Assembly (NCBI RefSeq): GCF_002833405.1
Contig: NZ_CP025135.1
Coordinates: 2,151,501 to 2,215,500, forward strand
Origin: Planococcus sp. MB-3u-03
GTDB taxonomy: Bacteria > Bacillota > Bacilli > Bacillales_A > Planococcaceae
DNA: 64,000 nt
Direction: 5' to 3'
The position numbers and the translations under genes are program-made. This document shows positions 8,089 through 17,379 of the stretch, piece after piece (position 1 is the stretch's first letter; the number at the start of each line of letters is the position of its first letter). The notes under the pieces were generated by a model. It saw only the letters and a list, made by a program, of their open reading frames with translations, did no database searches and was not told where the DNA came from.

Positions 8089-9066
8089 TTATTGGTTTAC
8101 TTCATCGAAGTAACGCTGAGCGCCAGGATGGATGTCGATCCCGATGCCATCAAGAGCTGTTTCGGCCTTGATGAATTCTGCTTTAGCGTGTTGAATTTGA
8201 TCTGTGTTTTCATAAATTGCTTTTGTGATGTCATAGACTGTGTCTTCAGAAATGTCGTTCTGTACGACAAGCATGGCAAGAACAGAAACGGTCGGGACTT
8301 CTTCAGTCAATCCGTATGTGCCGGATGGAACTACATCCTCTGCATAATATGGATATTTCTCGATCAATTCAGCTGCTTTGTCTGCTGCTACAGGAACAAT
8401 ATTGACATCGGAAGTTGCACTCAAGCTTTCAACTGCACTAGTCGGCGTTCCAGCTGTGATGAATGCTGCATCGATTTGCCCGGATTGCAAGCTTTCCTGC
8501 GACTCGCCAAAGTCCAAGTTCTGTGCATCGATATCGTCCATCGTCATGCCATGGATTTCAAGCAATTGCTCAGCATTGATATAAGTACCTGAACCAGGTG
8601 CGCCGACTGATACCGATTTGCCGGCCAAATCTTCAAACGCTGCGATGCCTGATCCTTCAGTCGTTACGATTTGGATTGTTTCTGGGTAAAGTGCACCAAT
8701 AGCTGAGACGCTGTCGATGACTTCTCCTTCAAACATATTCGTTCCTTCAGATGCGTAGAAAGCCGTGTCTGTCTGCACAAAAGCGATTTCGCCCGTGCCA
8801 TCAGCTAGTGAAGTCATATTGGCTGCAGATGCTTGGGACACTTCGGCAGTTGTATCGATGCCTGTCTCATTCTCAATGATCGTTGCCATCGCTCCGCCCA
8901 GCGGATAGTAAGTGCCTGTTGTTCCACCAGTCAATACACTGATGAATTCCGGCTCAGCTGCTCCGCCGCCTTCTCCTTCATTTGCTGCATCGTCTCCACA
9001 GCCTGCTAGGAATACGGATCCGGCCAAAGCGACAGTCGCGTAGAATCCAAACTTTTTGTTTAACAT
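8089..9066 (-). CDS. TAXI-family TRAP transporter solute receptor (lipoprotein)
   Basis: A 325-residue lipoprotein (lipobox VFLAGCGDD) with a low-complexity acidic/glycine linker (ANEGEGGGAAEPE) and then a TAXI-type binding domain. The signature is TGGTTGTYYPLGGAMA near residue 46. It captures the substrate outside the membrane and hands it to the fused permease. GGGAGG sits 9 nt upstream of the ATG. It is the first gene of the operon receptor-DUF1850-permease. The ligand, often glutamate-like or a dicarboxylate in this family, cannot be read from the sequence. Confidence 0.93.
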   Translation of the reverse strand: MLNKKFGFYATVALAGSVFLAGCGDDAANEGEGGGAAEPEFISVLTGGTTGTYYPLGGAMATIIENETGIDTTAEVSQASAANMTSLADGTGEIAFVQTDTAFYASEGTNMFEGEVIDSVSAIGALYPETIQIVTTEGSGIAAFEDLAGKSVSVGAPGSGTYINAEQLLEIHGMTMDDIDAQNLDFGESQESLQSGQIDAAFITAGTPTSAVESLSATSDVNIVPVAADKAAELIEKYPYYAEDVVPSGTYGLTEEVPTVSVLAMLVVQNDISEDTVYDITKAIYENTDQIQHAKAEFIKAETALDGIGIDIHPGAQRYFDEVNQ

Positions 9067-9195
9067 AAATCGGCCTCCCTTTATCTATAGTTTCTTTCAA
9101 CTTTCATGATACCATGACTTTCTGTCCATCTGTCAATTTAATTTTTTCCAATGGAATCGGTTTCAAACCAAATTTATGGCAATAAAACCCTTTTT

Positions 9196-9780
9196 TTATA
9201 TTTCTGCTCCAGGTACATGAGTTTCCGGCGCTGTCTCTTCAGGAGTGAGGTCTTCAAAGCTTCTGCCTTCTTCCTCTAGGTCGCGCGTGCGGTGTGCGAT
9301 GCGGGCCGAGGCACATGCAGCGATGCTCGAAACCAAGTCATCGAGGAAGGTATGGACATGCTCTCCGTATTTCGTATCGAGCTTATGGATGATGCCGGTT
9401 TTGTTTTTGTCCAAATGGCCAAATGTCGTTACGGCAATGCTGCCATAAGTAAGTACTGCGCCAAGGCCAATCATTTCATCGACCCCGAACAAGCCTTCAT
9501 CCGAACCGACAATTTGCTGAAGCGGCTGGGACAATTTCCCTTGCTCAGCCAGCTCATCGAGTTCAATGCCAACCAATAAGGCGTGCTGCATTTCCCGTTT
9601 GCGCAAGACGCTTTCGACCGACTCGACGCAATGGGCCAACGTTAATCCTTCATTGAAAGGCAATTGCATTTCCAACACGATTTTTGCGATATCTTCTTTC
9701 GTGACGCCCCTTCTCTCCAAAGCTTCATGAGTTGCTTTGTTCACTTCTTCTGAATGCACACGGAAATGTCCTCCATCCAT
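9196..9780 (-). CDS. pgpA: Phosphatidylglycerophosphatase A family protein (YutG-like)
   Basis: A 194-residue protein of the PgpA/YutG family, which dephosphorylates phosphatidylglycerol phosphate in phospholipid synthesis. The family core includes GSDEGLFGVDEMIGLGAVLTYGS and FGHLDKNKTGIIHKLD, with YGEHVHTFLDDLVSSIAACASA downstream. Like YutG of bacilli, it lacks the several membrane helices of proteobacterial PgpA and looks largely soluble. The last 25 residues are an acidic Glu/Pro tail. The ATG is preceded by AGAGGGGATCG. It stands alone between the TRAP operon and the divergent yjcH. Confidence 0.82.
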   Translation of the reverse strand: MDGGHFRVHSEEVNKATHEALERRGVTKEDIAKIVLEMQLPFNEGLTLAHCVESVESVLRKREMQHALLVGIELDELAEQGKLSQPLQQIVGSDEGLFGVDEMIGLGAVLTYGSIAVTTFGHLDKNKTGIIHKLDTKYGEHVHTFLDDLVSSIAACASARIAHRTRDLEEEGRSFEDLTPEETAPETHVPGAEI

Positions 9781-9886
9781 GATGCGATCCCCTCTCTCTA
9801 TTTGGATTTGTCTTCTTGTCCATTATACCTTGCATAGGGGAATATGTTACAATTTTTGTACAATAGAATTAGAAGGAGGCAACATC

Positions 9887-10609
9887 ATGAACAAAGGAAG
9901 CGTAGAAGATTTCACGCTCTACAGCGATGCCTTGGGAGAAGACATGCAGGTGCTCGTCCACCTGCCCTCAAATTATTCTCCCCTTTATAAATACAGCCTC
10001 GTCATCGCATCGGATGGCAAGGATTATTTCCAACTCGGCCGCGTTCCGCGCGTCGTCGATGAATTGCTGGAAAACCAGGAGATCGAAAATATCATCTTCG
10101 TCGGCATTCCTTATAAAAGCGTAGAAGACCGCAACCGGAAATACGAGCCGACCGGTGAACAGCATGCCGCTTATCTGCGTTTCTTGGCCCACGAGCTGGC
10201 ACCCTACCTCGATGAAAAATACCCGACCTACCAAGTCGGCATGGGCCGGACATTGATCGGCGATTCGCTGGCAGCCACCGTGTCCTTGATGGCTGCACTC
10301 AAATACCCGAATATTTTCGGGCGCGTCATTCTTCAATCACCGAAAGTCGGGCCGGAAATGATGGAAGCTGTCGAGAAGTTTTCGATGAACAATTCATTCA
10401 CGGTTTACCATGTCATCGGGTCGGAAGAAACCGAAGTCAAGCTGACCAATGGGGAAACCGCCGACTTTCTCACGCCGAACCGCGAGTTGAATGAGTTGAT
10501 GAAAAATAAAGGGTTTTCGCTCTTTTACGAAGAATTCAAAGGAGACCATACATGGAAATACTGGCAGCCTGACCTGAAAAGGGCGCTGTTGATGAATTTT
10601 GGCATGTAG
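9887..10609 (+). CDS. yjcH: Putative esterase of the YjcH family
   Basis: A 240-residue alpha/beta-hydrolase of the esterase-D/enterochelin-esterase-like group. The nucleophile elbow is LIGDSLAAT (Gly-x-Ser-x), with a late His in KGDHTWKYWQPD as the likely catalytic base. The ATG at 9887 follows AGAAGGAGGCAACATC. It is adjacent to yjcG and yjcF, as in B. subtilis, where the substrate is not known either. A 75-bp gap separates it from yjcG with no clear terminator. Confidence 0.85.
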   Translation: MNKGSVEDFTLYSDALGEDMQVLVHLPSNYSPLYKYSLVIASDGKDYFQLGRVPRVVDELLENQEIENIIFVGIPYKSVEDRNRKYEPTGEQHAAYLRFLAHELAPYLDEKYPTYQVGMGRTLIGDSLAATVSLMAALKYPNIFGRVILQSPKVGPEMMEAVEKFSMNNSFTVYHVIGSEETEVKLTNGETADFLTPNRELNELMKNKGFSLFYEEFKGDHTWKYWQPDLKRALLMNFGM

Positions 10610-10684
10610 GCCTTAAGGAAACAAACTGAACAATTTGATACAATTGAAGAGAAAGCATTTATTAGATGAGGAGGTCTATTGATT

Positions 10685-11203
10685 ATGAAATATGGCATTG
10701 CAGCATTTCCATCGAAAAAACTACAAGACCTGGCGAATTCCTACCGGAAACGCTATGACCCGCATTACGAATTGATCACGCCCCATATTACATTGAAAGG
10801 GCCTTTCGAAGCGGATGACTCAGAAGTCAAAGCGATGGCGGAGGAGCTCGGCAATATCGCCAAGCGCCAAAAACCTTTCCGCATCCATGCAACGCGCGTC
10901 AGCACCTTCACGCCGGTGACAAACGCTTTGTATTTCAAAATCGAGCCTTCAAAAGAGCTGATGGATCTTCACGAAGACCTCCACTCCGATTTTCTCGGCG
11001 GCATGCCGGACCATCCTTTTGTGCCCCATATCACCATCGCACAAAAACTTTCAGATTCGGAGCACGCTGATGTTTACGGCCAATTGAAAATGGCAGGCAT
11101 CGACCACGAAGAGACAATCGACCGTGTCCATCTGCTCTATCAATTGGAAGATGGTTCGTGGACTGTGTACGATACATTCCGGTTGTCAGGAGATGAAGCT
11201 TAA
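10685..11203 (+). CDS. yjcG: YjcG-like 2H phosphoesterase (2'-5' RNA ligase superfamily)
   Basis: A 172-residue protein with the two hallmark His-x-Thr motifs, PHITLKGPF near residue 35 and PHITIAQKL near residue 112. These pair in the active site of 2H phosphoesterases acting on cyclic phosphates or 2'-5' linkages. The in vivo substrate is unknown. The start is chosen at the ATG giving MKYGIAAFPSKK, as in YjcG. A TTG two codons upstream (10679) is closer to the GAGGAGG and could be used instead. The yjcF start codon follows the stop with no gap. Confidence 0.87.
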   Translation: MKYGIAAFPSKKLQDLANSYRKRYDPHYELITPHITLKGPFEADDSEVKAMAEELGNIAKRQKPFRIHATRVSTFTPVTNALYFKIEPSKELMDLHEDLHSDFLGGMPDHPFVPHITIAQKLSDSEHADVYGQLKMAGIDHEETIDRVHLLYQLEDGSWTVYDTFRLSGDEA

Positions 11204-11632
11204 TTGCAGAAAGTGAAAATCGTTGAAACCGAACTCGAAAAAGAACAGGCTTTTGAAATCCGCCGAAAAGTTTTCGTCGATGAGCAAGGCGTTGCCCTTC
11301 ATGTGGAAATGGATGAACATGATGACAGCGCCACTCATTTTATCGGTTATGAACTCGAACAGCCAATTGCCGCTGCCCGGATTCGCGAATACGAACAAGG
11401 CGTCGGCAAAGTTGAACGTGTATGCGTGTTGCCTGAATACCGCGGACATCATTTCGGGGCGGAGATGATGGAACAGCTGGAGGAATATGCCCGCTCGATC
11501 GGCTATTTCCGCCTGCAGCTCAATTCCCAGAGCCATGCAATCCCGTTTTACGAACGGCTTGGCTATGATGTCGTCTCTCCCGAATTCATGGATGCCGGCA
11601 TCCCCCATCGCCAAATGGAAAAAACGCTATAA
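11204..11632 (+). CDS. yjcF: GNAT-family N-acetyltransferase (YjcF-like)
   Basis: A 142-residue GNAT fold protein. EIRRKVFVDEQGV near the N-terminus and the acetyl-CoA-binding region VCVLPEYRGHHFGAEMMEQL are typical of YjcF. NSQSHAIPFYERLGYDVVSPEF is the conserved C-terminal strand-helix. It begins with a TTG directly after the yjcG stop, with AGGAGA about 9 nt upstream, so it is coupled to yjcG. The acceptor substrate is unknown. It ends just before a strong terminator shared with convergent fabI. Confidence 0.9.
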   Translation: MQKVKIVETELEKEQAFEIRRKVFVDEQGVALHVEMDEHDDSATHFIGYELEQPIAAARIREYEQGVGKVERVCVLPEYRGHHFGAEMMEQLEEYARSIGYFRLQLNSQSHAIPFYERLGYDVVSPEFMDAGIPHRQMEKTL

Positions 11633-11633
11633 T

Positions 11634-11668
11634 AAAAAACCTTCCGGAAAACTCCGGAAGGTTTTTTT
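11634..11668. terminator. Bidirectional terminator between yjcF and fabI
   Basis: CCTTCCGGA/TCCGGAAGG around AAAC, with A-runs on the left and seven T on the right. It can stop yjcF (plus) and fabI (minus). Confidence 0.9.
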
Positions 11669-11676
11669 CATGCATT

Positions 11677-12447
11677 TTATAAGACGTGATAGCCGCTGTC
11701 GACGTGCAAGACTTCGCCCGTGATGCCGCGGGACATATTGCTGAACAAGAAGACGGCCGTGTCGCCGACTTCTTCCGGCGTCGTGTTGCGGCGAAGCGGT
11801 GCTTTCTCTTCGATTTCACGCAAAATCGAGTTGAAGTCGCTGACGCCTTTAGAAGACAATGTGCGGATTGGGCCGGATGAAATCGCATTGACGCGGATAT
11901 CGTGCTTGCCAAGATCCGCTGCCAAATAACGGACAGACATTTCAAGCGATGCTTTGGCAACACCCATGACATTATAGTTCGGCATGACGCGCTCGCCGCC
12001 GATGTATGTCAAGGCTACGATGCTGCCGCCTTCTGTCATCAATGGTTTTGCGTATTTCGAAACGATTGTCAATGAGTACGAGCTGATGTTATGCGCGAGC
12101 AAAAAGCCATCGCGCGATGTATCCGAAAAGTCGCCTGACAATTCTTCTGTTTTTGCGAATGCGATGCAATGCGCAAGCCCATCGATTTTTCCAGCGCTTT
12201 CTTTGATCGTGTTGAAGCATTTCTCTACGTCTTCGTCGCTGGTCACATCACACGGCAAAATCTGCTCATGCTTGCCATCGAGTGTCGCGACCAAATCACG
12301 CACCGACTTTTCAAAGCGCTCCCCTGCATATGTAAAGATCAAGTTCGCTCCAGCCGCATCCAATGAACGCGCAATTCCCCATGCAATGCTGCGCTTATTG
12401 GCAACCCCCATGATGACATATGTTTTATCTTTTAATGAAATAGACAT
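11677..12447 (-). CDS. fabI: Enoyl-[acyl-carrier-protein] reductase (NADH), FabI
   Basis: A 256-residue short-chain dehydrogenase-type enoyl-ACP reductase, which reduces trans-2-enoyl-ACP in the last step of each fatty-acid elongation cycle. It shows the nucleotide-binding GVANKRSIAWGIARSLDAAG and a YNVMGVAKASLE stretch carrying the catalytic Tyr/Lys pattern (Tyr-x6-Lys) of FabI. Length and motifs are normal. The ribosome site is AGGAGG, 8 nt before the ATG. A FapR operator overlaps its promoter, so it belongs to the malonyl-CoA-responsive lipid regulon. Confidence 0.96.
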   Translation of the reverse strand: MSISLKDKTYVIMGVANKRSIAWGIARSLDAAGANLIFTYAGERFEKSVRDLVATLDGKHEQILPCDVTSDEDVEKCFNTIKESAGKIDGLAHCIAFAKTEELSGDFSDTSRDGFLLAHNISSYSLTIVSKYAKPLMTEGGSIVALTYIGGERVMPNYNVMGVAKASLEMSVRYLAADLGKHDIRVNAISSGPIRTLSSKGVSDFNSILREIEEKAPLRRNTTPEEVGDTAVFLFSNMSRGITGEVLHVDSGYHVL

Positions 12448-12463
12448 ATATATACCTCCTAAT

Positions 12464-12482
12464 ATTATTACCTGGTACTAAT
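12464..12482. promoter_or_regulatory. FapR operator at fabI
   Basis: ATTATTACCTGGTACTAAT closely matches the FapR palindrome (ATTAGTACCTGGTACTAAT-like) and differs from the site at fabHF at a few positions. It overlaps the end of the fabI -10 region and lies just upstream of the ribosome site, where FapR would block transcription. Confidence 0.85.
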
Positions 12483-12509
12483 ATTACCCCATAAAAAAAG
12501 AAAGTGCAA
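12481..12509 (-). promoter_or_regulatory. fabI promoter, -35 box inside the mgtE terminator
   Basis: On the minus strand, TTGCAC (12509-12504), 17 nt, then TAATAT (12486-12481). The -35 hexamer is part of the right arm of the mgtE terminator hairpin. Confidence 0.6.
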
Positions 12510-12520
12510 TTGCACTTTCT
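12493..12520 (-). terminator. Terminator of mgtE
   Basis: AGAAAGTGCAATTGCACTTTCT is a perfect palindrome, followed on the minus strand by seven T. Confidence 0.85.
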
Positions 12521-12551
12521 GTGATCTTGCTTCATTTAGTCGTTTACCGGC

Positions 12552-13922
12552 TTATAAATTCGTCAGGAACGTTGTCGCCAAGCCCAAATAAATGAGAATG
12601 GAAATGATATCGTTCAAAGTCGTGATGAACGGCCCAGACGCGACGGCAGGGTCGATCTTCATCCGGTGTATCAATAAGGGGATAAACGAGCCAGCCAAAG
12701 TTGCGACAAAAATCGAGCTGGCGACCGCAGTGCCGACCAACATCCCAATCAGCAACTCAGACTTCCAAAAATAAACGAGCCCCACGACCACGATACCGCA
12801 GATGACGCCTGTAATTAAGCCTGTGCCTGCTTCGCGGAACAAGAGCTTCATTTTGCTTTCTTCTTCGATGTCGCCCGTGGCAATACCGCGTACGGCAACC
12901 GCGAGCGCCTGCGTGCCGCTATTCCCAGCCATTCCGGCAATCAAAGGAATAAACACGGCGAGCAGTGCTACCTGGTCGAGCGTCGCTTCGAACATGCCCA
13001 TCAAATTCGCTGTCAGCATTCCGAGGAATGTCAGCAAGATGAGCCACGGCAAACGTTTTTTCGCTGCTGTCAGCGGTCCGCGGTCAAAGGTATCCATGTC
13101 GGAGACGGCAGCCAATTTGGAGTAGTCATCAGATGCCTCTTCATCCAACACGTCGATGATATCATCGACTGTGATGATGCCGAGCAGGTGGTCCTGGAAA
13201 TCCACGACCGGAAGTGCAAGAAAGTCATAGTCTTTGATCATGCGCGCGACTTCTTCCTGGTCTTCGCTTACCTGCACACTGACGACGCGGTCGTTCATGA
13301 TCGATTCGATCAAGGTGTCTTCATCCGCAACGATCAAATCACGCAATGTCACGATGCCTGATAATTTACGGTCGTCATCGATGACAAAGACATAATAGAT
13401 CGTTTCGGCGTTCGGTGCAGCATTGCGCAAAATATTCATTGCGGAGCGCACTGTCGAATTTTTAGGAATCGCCACAAATTCCGTCGTCATAATCGATCCC
13501 GCCGTATATTCTTCGTAATGCAGCAAGTCTTTGATCTGCTGGGCGGATTCCTTGTCCATGATCGTCAAATAGCTGGCGACTTGATCTTTGTTCAGTTCAT
13601 TGAGCACATCGACTGCATCATCGGTGTACATATAGGACAGGATATCGGATGCATAGCGTGTATCCATTTCCTTGAACAGGTCTTCGTATTCGTCATCGTC
13701 CACTTCAATGGCTTCAAAAATATCCGCCATTTCTTTCGGAGAGAGATACTGATAGAGCAATTGCCTCGTTTCCCCGTCCGCTTTTTCGTAAAAGCTTGCT
13801 TGGTCGTATGGATGGTGGGACAAAAATTCTTCTCGGAATGCTTCAACATCCCCTTTTTCCAGCAGTTCATGCAATAATTCTTCGTTCAGTTCCTCGTCAC
13901 GGATCTTCGTTTCGTCCATCAT
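12552..13922 (-). CDS. mgtE: Magnesium transporter MgtE
   Basis: A 456-residue MgtE channel with the normal order of an acidic N-domain (about 1-135), a CBS pair (about 136-260, with TAGSIMTTEFVAIP and LGIITVDDIIDVLDEEASDD) and five membrane helices, including the pore signature IPLIAGMAGNSGTQALAV. It conducts Mg2+ inward, gated by Mg2+ on the cytosolic domains. The ATG pair follows AAAGGAGGG. Only 87 bp separate it from divergent prpE, so there is no room for an M-box Mg2+ riboswitch. Confidence 0.95.
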   Translation of the reverse strand: MMDETKIRDEELNEELLHELLEKGDVEAFREEFLSHHPYDQASFYEKADGETRQLLYQYLSPKEMADIFEAIEVDDDEYEDLFKEMDTRYASDILSYMYTDDAVDVLNELNKDQVASYLTIMDKESAQQIKDLLHYEEYTAGSIMTTEFVAIPKNSTVRSAMNILRNAAPNAETIYYVFVIDDDRKLSGIVTLRDLIVADEDTLIESIMNDRVVSVQVSEDQEEVARMIKDYDFLALPVVDFQDHLLGIITVDDIIDVLDEEASDDYSKLAAVSDMDTFDRGPLTAAKKRLPWLILLTFLGMLTANLMGMFEATLDQVALLAVFIPLIAGMAGNSGTQALAVAVRGIATGDIEEESKMKLLFREAGTGLITGVICGIVVVGLVYFWKSELLIGMLVGTAVASSIFVATLAGSFIPLLIHRMKIDPAVASGPFITTLNDIISILIYLGLATTFLTNL

Positions 13923-14009
13923 GTATACTCCCTCCTTTCAATCGTTTCAGCTTTTTCCCTGATATGCGTTACACTGAAATCAGTATATCGCCTATAGGAG
14001 CTGAAGAAT

Positions 14010-14747
14010 ATGAATTATGATGTCATCGGTGATATCCACGGCTGTTTTGATGAGCTGCTCGACTTGATCGAACAGCTTGGATACCAATTCGAAAATGGCC
14101 TTCCAGTACATCCCGAAGGCCGTAAGCTCGCATTTGTCGGGGATGCCATGGACCGCGGCCCAAAATCCCTCGATGTCCTGCAGCTATTATTCGCCATGCA
14201 GGACGCGGGCATCCTTTATTATTCCCCCGGCAATCATTGCAATAAACTATACCGTTTTTTCAAAGGCAATCCGGTCGAGCTCCTGCACGGCTTGGAAATG
14301 ACCGTAGCGGAATGGCGCCAGCTTGAACAAGGCGCGCAGCAACAGTTCAGGAACCGGTTTATCCGTTTTTATGAAGAACTCCCGCTTTACCATCGATTAC
14401 ATGACGATTTGATTGTCGTCCACGCAGGCCTGCGCCAGGATATGATCGGGCTGCCATTGAGCCGCCGCATCATCACGTTTGCGTTATACGGTGAAATCAC
14501 CGGCAAGTACCATCCCGATGGACGGCCTGTACGCGGCAATTGGGCGAAAAGCTATCAAGGCAAACCATGGATTGTTTACGGCCACACGCCGGTCGCGACC
14601 CCTTATTTCAAGAATCGTACCGTCAATATCGATACCGGCTGTGTATTCGGAGGGCCTTTGACTGCCCTGCGTTTTCCGGAAATGGAAATTTGCCAGGTCC
14701 CGTCAACACAAGCCTATCAGCCAGACCGCTTCCATCAGTGTGATTAG
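14010..14747 (+). CDS. prpE: Bis(5'-nucleosyl)-tetraphosphatase PrpE (metallophosphatase)
   Basis: A 245-residue calcineurin-like phosphoesterase with all metal-site motifs: GDIHGC, FVGDAMDRGP, the GNH in SPGNHCNK, VVHAGL and VYGHTPV. PrpE hydrolyses Ap4A-type dinucleotides and has protein phosphatase activity in B. subtilis. It lies between divergent mgtE and convergent rluD-like gene, overlapping the latter's 3' end by 4 bp, which matches the yjbN-yjbO-prpE neighbourhood of bacilli. Confidence 0.93.
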   Translation: MNYDVIGDIHGCFDELLDLIEQLGYQFENGLPVHPEGRKLAFVGDAMDRGPKSLDVLQLLFAMQDAGILYYSPGNHCNKLYRFFKGNPVELLHGLEMTVAEWRQLEQGAQQQFRNRFIRFYEELPLYHRLHDDLIVVHAGLRQDMIGLPLSRRIITFALYGEITGKYHPDGRPVRGNWAKSYQGKPWIVYGHTPVATPYFKNRTVNIDTGCVFGGPLTALRFPEMEICQVPSTQAYQPDRFHQCD

Positions 14748-15619
14748 ACCAATGCAAGCATGTCAGCGGCAAGAGCGGATGTAAATGCCAGCCGCTCCCC
14801 GGAGACAGGATGATCGAGCTGCAATTCTGTGCAATGCAGCGCTTGCCTTTCGATTAACTTGCGGCCACCGCCGTATAAATCGTCCCCAAGCAGCGGATGC
14901 CCGATATGGGCTAAATGGACGCGGATCTGGTGGGTCCTGCCCGTATTCAATTTCAGCCGGACATGGCTAATGCCTCCGCCCGACCGGATCAATTCCATCT
15001 CAGTCTCGGCAAATTTGCCGTCTTCCCTCACTTCACGTTCGATGATGCTGGTGTCTTTTCGGCCAATCGGGGCAGTGATTACTGCATTTCCAGCTGCTAC
15101 TTCGCCGTGCACAAACGCTTCATAGCGCCGGTTCATCCGCTTTTCCTGTTGCTGCACGGATAGCAGATGATGGATATGGCGGTTTTTCGCGATGCATACC
15201 AGCCCTGAAGTGTCTTTATCAAGGCGGGTGGCAATATGCAATGTGGACGGAATGCCGTGGTGTTCGAAATGCCCGGCGACAATATTCGCCAGGCTGCCAA
15301 ATGGCTGCTCACGCGAAGGGGTGGTATTTTGCCCTGGCGGCTTTTCGACAATCAACAGCGCTTCGTCTTCATAGACGATAGCAAGCGGTCCTGTTTCTGC
15401 CGTCAAGCCTTTGCCTTGTATTTCTTTCGGAAAAATAACGGTCACGGCATCCCCAACTTCGAGCGGATGCCTGACCGTCACTTCAGAACCGTTGACCAGC
15501 AAATGGCCTCCGCTGTACTTCACAGAAGCCAAAGTCCTTTTGGAAATGCCATAATTTTGAAGCGCCTCGCGCAACAAGCCACGTTCATTTGCAGTGAATT
15601 CAATTTGAAATGCTTTCAT
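14744..15619 (-). CDS. RluA/RluD-family pseudouridine synthase (YjbO-like)
   Basis: A 291-residue RNA pseudouridine synthase. An N-terminal S4-like segment (LASVKYSGGHLLVNG) is followed by the catalytic domain with ATRLDKDTSGLVCIAKN, whose Asp is the nucleophile, and the C-terminal TGRTHQIRVHLAHIGHPLLGD. The ATG at 15619 has AGGA about 8 nt upstream, within the end of nadK. Upstream extensions lack a ribosome site. The rRNA or tRNA target is not determinable. It is cotranscribed with relQ and nadK. Confidence 0.92.
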   Translation of the reverse strand: MKAFQIEFTANERGLLREALQNYGISKRTLASVKYSGGHLLVNGSEVTVRHPLEVGDAVTVIFPKEIQGKGLTAETGPLAIVYEDEALLIVEKPPGQNTTPSREQPFGSLANIVAGHFEHHGIPSTLHIATRLDKDTSGLVCIAKNRHIHHLLSVQQQEKRMNRRYEAFVHGEVAAGNAVITAPIGRKDTSIIEREVREDGKFAETEMELIRSGGGISHVRLKLNTGRTHQIRVHLAHIGHPLLGDDLYGGGRKLIERQALHCTELQLDHPVSGERLAFTSALAADMLALV

Positions 15620-15623
15620 GCCA

Positions 15624-16433
15624 TCAATCCTCCGACAGTTCGCTGTCGATAAATGAGTCATGGACGCGGCGCCAAAACGGGAATGCACGGAAACGGGCGA
15701 AGCGCACTTTTTCTTTCGCCACTCGGTACTCAATCGATTCGACGTCTTTATGCAGCAATTGAAGGTGGTCGATCGTCACCATGAAATCGGGTGCCTTCAC
15801 CGGCAGCAAAGTGCAACGGTGATGGGACGGCAACACAAGCGGCGATCCGACAGTCCGGAACACCCGGTTGTTAATCGAAGCCATCTCGGTCAATTGCATC
15901 GCCGGCAAGGACGGATGGATGATCGCCCCGCCGAGCGCTTTATTATACGCTGTGCTTCCTGAAGGCGTCGACATGCACAATCCGTCTCCGCGGAACCGTT
16001 CAAAATGGCTGTCGTTCAAAAAGACGTCCATGACTAGCGTGACGTCTGGGGATTTTACGGTCGATTCGTTCAAAGCCAAATAAGTGGAAGATTCCTGGTC
16101 GCTCCGGTAATGCACCGTCACCTCCAGCAAAGGGTATTCAATGACTTCGAATTCCTTTTTCGCGATCGCCAAGACGAGCTTCTCGATCTCGATCGGTTTC
16201 CAGTCTGCATAAAATCCTAAGTGGCCTGTATGGATCCCAACGAATGCAACAGAATTCAAACGGTCGCTGTATTTATGGAATGCGTGGAGCAGAGTGCCGT
16301 CCCCGCCGATCGATAAGACGATCTGTGGGGATTCCTCGTTCCATTCCATGCCGAAATCCTCCAAATACTCACGGGCCTCTCCCATCAATCGATTGGATAG
16401 CTCATCACTTCTCGATATGATAAAAAATTTCAT
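15624..16433 (-). CDS. nadK: NAD kinase
   Basis: A 269-residue NAD kinase, which phosphorylates NAD to NADP. It shows the [15 protein letters not shown] loop and the NESTVKS motif of the ATP-NAD kinase family, plus [18 protein letters not shown]. Its start overlaps the relQ stop by 4 bp (ATGA-type coupling) and its stop is 4 bp from the pseudouridine synthase start. The order relQ-nadK-rluD is conserved in bacilli. Confidence 0.95.
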   Translation of the reverse strand: MKFFIISRSDELSNRLMGEAREYLEDFGMEWNEESPQIVLSIGGDGTLLHAFHKYSDRLNSVAFVGIHTGHLGFYADWKPIEIEKLVLAIAKKEFEVIEYPLLEVTVHYRSDQESSTYLALNESTVKSPDVTLVMDVFLNDSHFERFRGDGLCMSTPSGSTAYNKALGGAIIHPSLPAMQLTEMASINNRVFRTVGSPLVLPSHHRCTLLPVKAPDFMVTIDHLQLLHKDVESIEYRVAKEKVRFARFRAFPFWRRVHDSFIDSELSED

Positions 16434-17107
16434 GTATCCTTTCGACCTCCTTCCGCATCCGCAGGAAATCTAGTTCCCGGAGATTCTTTGTATTCACTGA
16501 AATACGCCTGCGCTTCCTGGATCTCATCCCTGATCTGCGTCATTTCCTCATCGAGCTGGAATGCCGCTTCCGCCGCACGCTGCAGCCGGAGCTTGATCTC
16601 CTCGGGGAAGACACCTTTGTATTTATAGTTCAAGGAATGCTCGATCGATGCCCAGAAATTCATCGCCAAGGTGCGGATCTGGATTTCCGCGAGGATCAGC
16701 TGCTCACCGTCGATGGTCTGCACAGGGTACTCGACGATGACATGATATGAACGGTAGCCGCTTTGCTTTTCATGCGAAATATAATCCTTTTCTTCGACAA
16801 TGCGCAAATCGTTGCGCTGGCGCAAAAGCTCCACGACTGTTTCGATATCTCCAACAAATTGGCACATCATCCGCAAACCGGCGATGTCCTGTAAATTGCG
16901 GGCCAATTCTTCCGATGGTTCAAACAATAACCCTTTTTCCAAAGTCTTATCATAAATGCTCGCCAGCGGCTTTACGCGGCCGGTAACGAACTCAATCGGT
17001 GAATTCGTATTATTCGTTTCAAATTGCTTGCGCATCCCTTTGAATTTCACTTTCATCTCGTCGACCGCCTGTTTATACGGCGCCAAAAAACGATTCCATT
17101 GCCCCAT
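16430..17107 (-). CDS. relQ: Small alarmone synthetase RelQ (GTP pyrophosphokinase, YjbM)
   Basis: A 225-residue single-domain RelA/SpoT synthetase that makes (p)ppGpp from ATP and GTP/GDP. It has no hydrolase or regulatory domains, as expected for the small synthetases. Motifs include [18 protein letters not shown] and [30 protein letters not shown] precedes the ATG by 8 nt. It leads a tightly packed operon with nadK and the pseudouridine synthase gene. Confidence 0.94.
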   Translation of the reverse strand: MGQWNRFLAPYKQAVDEMKVKFKGMRKQFETNNTNSPIEFVTGRVKPLASIYDKTLEKGLLFEPSEELARNLQDIAGLRMMCQFVGDIETVVELLRQRNDLRIVEEKDYISHEKQSGYRSYHVIVEYPVQTIDGEQLILAEIQIRTLAMNFWASIEHSLNYKYKGVFPEEIKLRLQRAAEAAFQLDEEMTQIRDEIQEAQAYFSEYKESPGTRFPADAEGGRKDT

Positions 17108-17379
17108 GTCTGGCCCTCCTCACTGCTTTGCCCATTTTACTATCCTTTAAGCCCAGCACAGGGCTGTTTCTTCATACCGCTATTTTACCACAGCAAGGCT
17201 CTGCGTTGCAGATTGCACCCAACTATCCGATAATGAAATTAACGGCTAAGCCAAGAGCAGCCGGCGCGAGCACAAAATTCCCGCTTATCGCCGGTTGACC
17301 CACCCCGCTGTTGCAACGCCGCTTCTTTCCTATAGAAAAGGAGGCTGTATCGCAAAGGCGGGAGTAATGAGGTGAACAG

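Noticed and set aside
13923-14009. Possible Mg2+ (M-box) riboswitch for mgtE
   Set aside because: The whole gap to divergent prpE is 87 bp, too short for an M-box, and no matching structure is visible.
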